From: Acidimicrobiia bacterium
GTDB taxonomy: Bacteria; Actinomycetota; Acidimicrobiia; Spongiisociales; ZC4RG35
DNA: 14,873 nt
Direction of reading: 5' to 3'
Assembly (NCBI GenBank): GCA_025929005.1
Contig: JAICND010000006.1
Coordinates: 1 to 14,873, forward strand
Of this stretch, positions 13,531 to 14,873 are shown in pieces. Below the pieces are notes generated by a model. The model saw nothing but the letters and a program-made list of their open reading frames with translations. It was not told the DNA's origin and did not search any database. Numbering within the stretch: the stretch's first letter is position 1; the number at the start of each line of letters is the position of its first letter. A program made the position numbers and the translations under genes.

Positions 13531-13899
13531 ATGGTCCGTGCCACTGGGGTGGGTGGTGTATTTCTGCGAGCGACCGACCCGGCCCGCCTGCACCGTTGGT
13601 ATGCCGACGTTCTTGACCTGCCTGTCGACGGGAGCGACTACGGCATCATGCGATCCGAGGGTGGTGAGACCCTCACCTGGGCATTCTTCCCGGCCGACAC
13701 GGAGTACTTGGGTCCTGGTCGTCAGGCAGCCATGATCAACTACCGGGTCGACGATCTCGACGGAGTGTTGAAGCGGCTTCGCGAAGCGGGTGCCGCTGTC
13801 GATGACCACATTGAGCAACACGAATACGGACGATTTGGTTGGGCGGTTGATCCGGAAGGCAATCGTTTCGAGTTGTGGCAACCGCCTCCTGGCCACTAG
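13531..13899 (+). CDS. VOC (vicinal oxygen chelate) family protein
   Basis: A 122-residue single-domain glyoxalase/bleomycin-resistance fold. The first beta-alpha unit reads GVFLRATDPARLHRWYADVL (9-28). The second is AAMINYRVDDLDGVLKRLREAG (66-87), closing with GRFGWAVDPEGNRFELWQP (100-118). The C-terminal metal Glu is Glu114, but the His normally found in the first strand is replaced (VFLRATD), so metal binding may be altered or absent. AGAGGAG (13521-13527) precedes ATG 13531 by only 3 nt, rather close. A GTG at 13549 would cut the first strand. The substrate is unknown. It shares a tight divergent gap with the nitroreductase gene. Confidence 0.88.
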   Translation: MVRATGVGGVFLRATDPARLHRWYADVLDLPVDGSDYGIMRSEGGETLTWAFFPADTEYLGPGRQAAMINYRVDDLDGVLKRLREAGAAVDDHIEQHEYGRFGWAVDPEGNRFELWQPPPGH

Positions 13900-13973
13900 T
13901 CGGCTTGTGAAGTGATAGTCGGCTGTCAGCCTGTTGACGCGCCAGTATTGGTCTGACACATAGGAAGGCACCG
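13900..13973 (+). promoter_or_regulatory. Gap before the phosphofructokinase gene: weak promoter, direct repeat, Shine-Dalgarno
   Basis: A 9-bp direct repeat TAGTCGGCT occurs at 13897-13905 and 13916-13924 (19-bp period), followed by the short palindrome GGCTG-T-CAGCC (13921-13931). TTGACG (13934-13939) is a good -35 match, but the -10 at 17 nt (CACATA) is poor. AGGAAGG (13962-13968) is a strong ribosome binding site 5 nt before the ATG at 13974. Confidence 0.35.
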
Positions 13974-14873
13974 ATGCGGATAGGGATCCTGACGGGCGGG
14001 GGCGACGTGCCCGGTCTCAACGCTTGTATCAAGGCGGTCGTGAATCGGGTGGCGGGCGAGGGCCATGAAGTGGTGGGGATCCGCCGCGGGTGGGCCGGAC
14101 TCGCCTTCACCGACCCTGACGACCCCAGGTCGGCCGAGGCCAATCTGATTCCACTCGACCCCGGAGTTGTGCGGACCGTAGATCGGACCGGCGGCACTTT
14201 TCTTCACAGTTCCCGGACTAATCCAGCCAATGTGAGAACAGCGGAGCTTCCCCAATTCCTGATCGACCGCACCCAGGGTGAAACAACTCACGACTTCACA
14301 GGTCACGTCTTAAATGTTCTCGAACGGCAAGGGATCGACGTTCTGATCCCCATCGGCGGCGATGACACGCTCTCGTATGGATTCCGACTCCACTCGGAGG
14401 GGGTTCCGGTCATCGCGATTCCCAAAACGATGGACAACGACGTCCACGGCACCGACTATTGCATCGGCTTCTCGACGGCAGTGACCCGCGGGGTCCAGTT
14501 CATCCACAGTCTTCGGACCGCCGCCGGGTCACACGAGCGGATCGCAGTTGTGGAGCTCTTCGGTCGATACAGCGGAGAGACGTCTCTCATCACGGCCTAT
14601 CTGTCCGGCGTGGATAGAGCGGTGATCTCAGAAGTACCGTTCGAGATCGATCGGCTGGCCGGATTCCTGTTGGGCGATCGTGCCTTCAACCCTTCGAGCT
14701 ACGCAATGATGACGATCTCAGAAGGCGCACGCATGGTTGAGGGCGATATCCAACTCACCGGCTCCGCCGACGCCTACGGACACCGGAAGCTGGGCGGAAT
14801 CGGAGCTCTCACGGGAGAGTTGCTCAAGGAGCGCACCGGCCAAGATGTCCTGTATCAACAGGTGGGTTACCTC
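13974..14873 (+). CDS. 6-phosphofructokinase, probably pyrophosphate-dependent (3'-truncated)
   Basis: The first 300 codons of a PfkA-family gene that runs off the right edge without a stop. Visible sites are the N-terminal phosphate loop GILTGGGDVPGLN (4-16), GGDDTLS at 128-134, PKTMDNDVHGTDY at 150-162 with the catalytic Asp pair, and VVELFGRYSGE at 192-202 for fructose-6-phosphate. ATP-dependent bacterial enzymes have GGDG and PGTIDND at the two diagnostic places. Asp131 and Lys151 here are the pair that marks PPi-dependent enzymes, so it likely runs the fructose 6-phosphate/fructose 1,6-bisphosphate step reversibly with pyrophosphate. The full protein is probably about 350-420 residues. 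A clear Shine-Dalgarno and nearby -35 suggest its own promoter. Confidence 0.93.
   Translation, partial: MRIGILTGGGDVPGLNACIKAVVNRVAGEGHEVVGIRRGWAGLAFTDPDDPRSAEANLIPLDPGVVRTVDRTGGTFLHSSRTNPANVRTAELPQFLIDRTQGETTHDFTGHVLNVLERQGIDVLIPIGGDDTLSYGFRLHSEGVPVIAIPKTMDNDVHGTDYCIGFSTAVTRGVQFIHSLRTAAGSHERIAVVELFGRYSGETSLITAYLSGVDRAVISEVPFEIDRLAGFLLGDRAFNPSSYAMMTISEGARMVEGDIQLTGSADAYGHRKLGGIGALTGELLKERTGQDVLYQQVGYL

Overview
The window is high-GC bacterial DNA. It most likely comes from an actinobacterium; Acidimicrobiia or a related uncultured lineage is my best guess. The clues are GC-rich codon use, several GTG starts plus a TTG start, genes without a ribosome binding site that carry a TANNNT box 6-8 nt upstream (leaderless style), a Thr-rich linker behind a lipobox, and a phosphofructokinase with PPi-type residues. 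No rRNA, tRNA, CRISPR array, insertion sequence or phage gene was seen. Genes are tightly packed: no gap exceeds about 175 bp.

Left part (1-3681). The 3' end of an AlkA-type DNA glycosylase gene meets a BetI-like TetR regulator gene tail to tail. Divergent from the regulator, across a 76-bp gap with two overlapping promoter candidates, lie a GcvT-fold aminomethyltransferase-like protein and a PYROXD2/CrtI-type FAD oxidoreductase. The three look like one regulated unit, plausibly oxidation or demethylation of an N-, O- or S-methyl substrate (inference). The GcvT-like gene has a coding-like N-terminal extension and a good Shine-Dalgarno site, but GTC sits where the start codon should be.

Middle (3682-5917). 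An aldo/keto reductase and an MFS transporter form a minus-strand pair coupled by an ATGA overlap. A 70-bp divergent gap holding a 22-bp near-perfect inverted repeat separates them from the next operon.

Central operon (5918-10880, plus strand). It encodes a secreted and membrane-anchored protein with a GATase1-like segment, an ABC-2 type permease, a three-domain eRF1-like (baeRF/Vms1-type) protein with a zinc ribbon, and an SH3b lipoprotein. The first three overlap by 4 nt each; the fourth follows after 18 nt. No ABC ATPase gene is present. This translation-factor-like protein coupled to envelope genes is the most unusual arrangement in the window.

Right part (10877-14873). On the minus strand are a DUF885 metallopeptidase-like protein, a 68-residue Cys/His-rich protein and a nitroreductase. 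On the plus strand are a VOC-fold protein and a phosphofructokinase with PPi-type residues that runs off the window end. Both fully abutting convergent pairs in the window end in one shared CTAG tetranucleotide.
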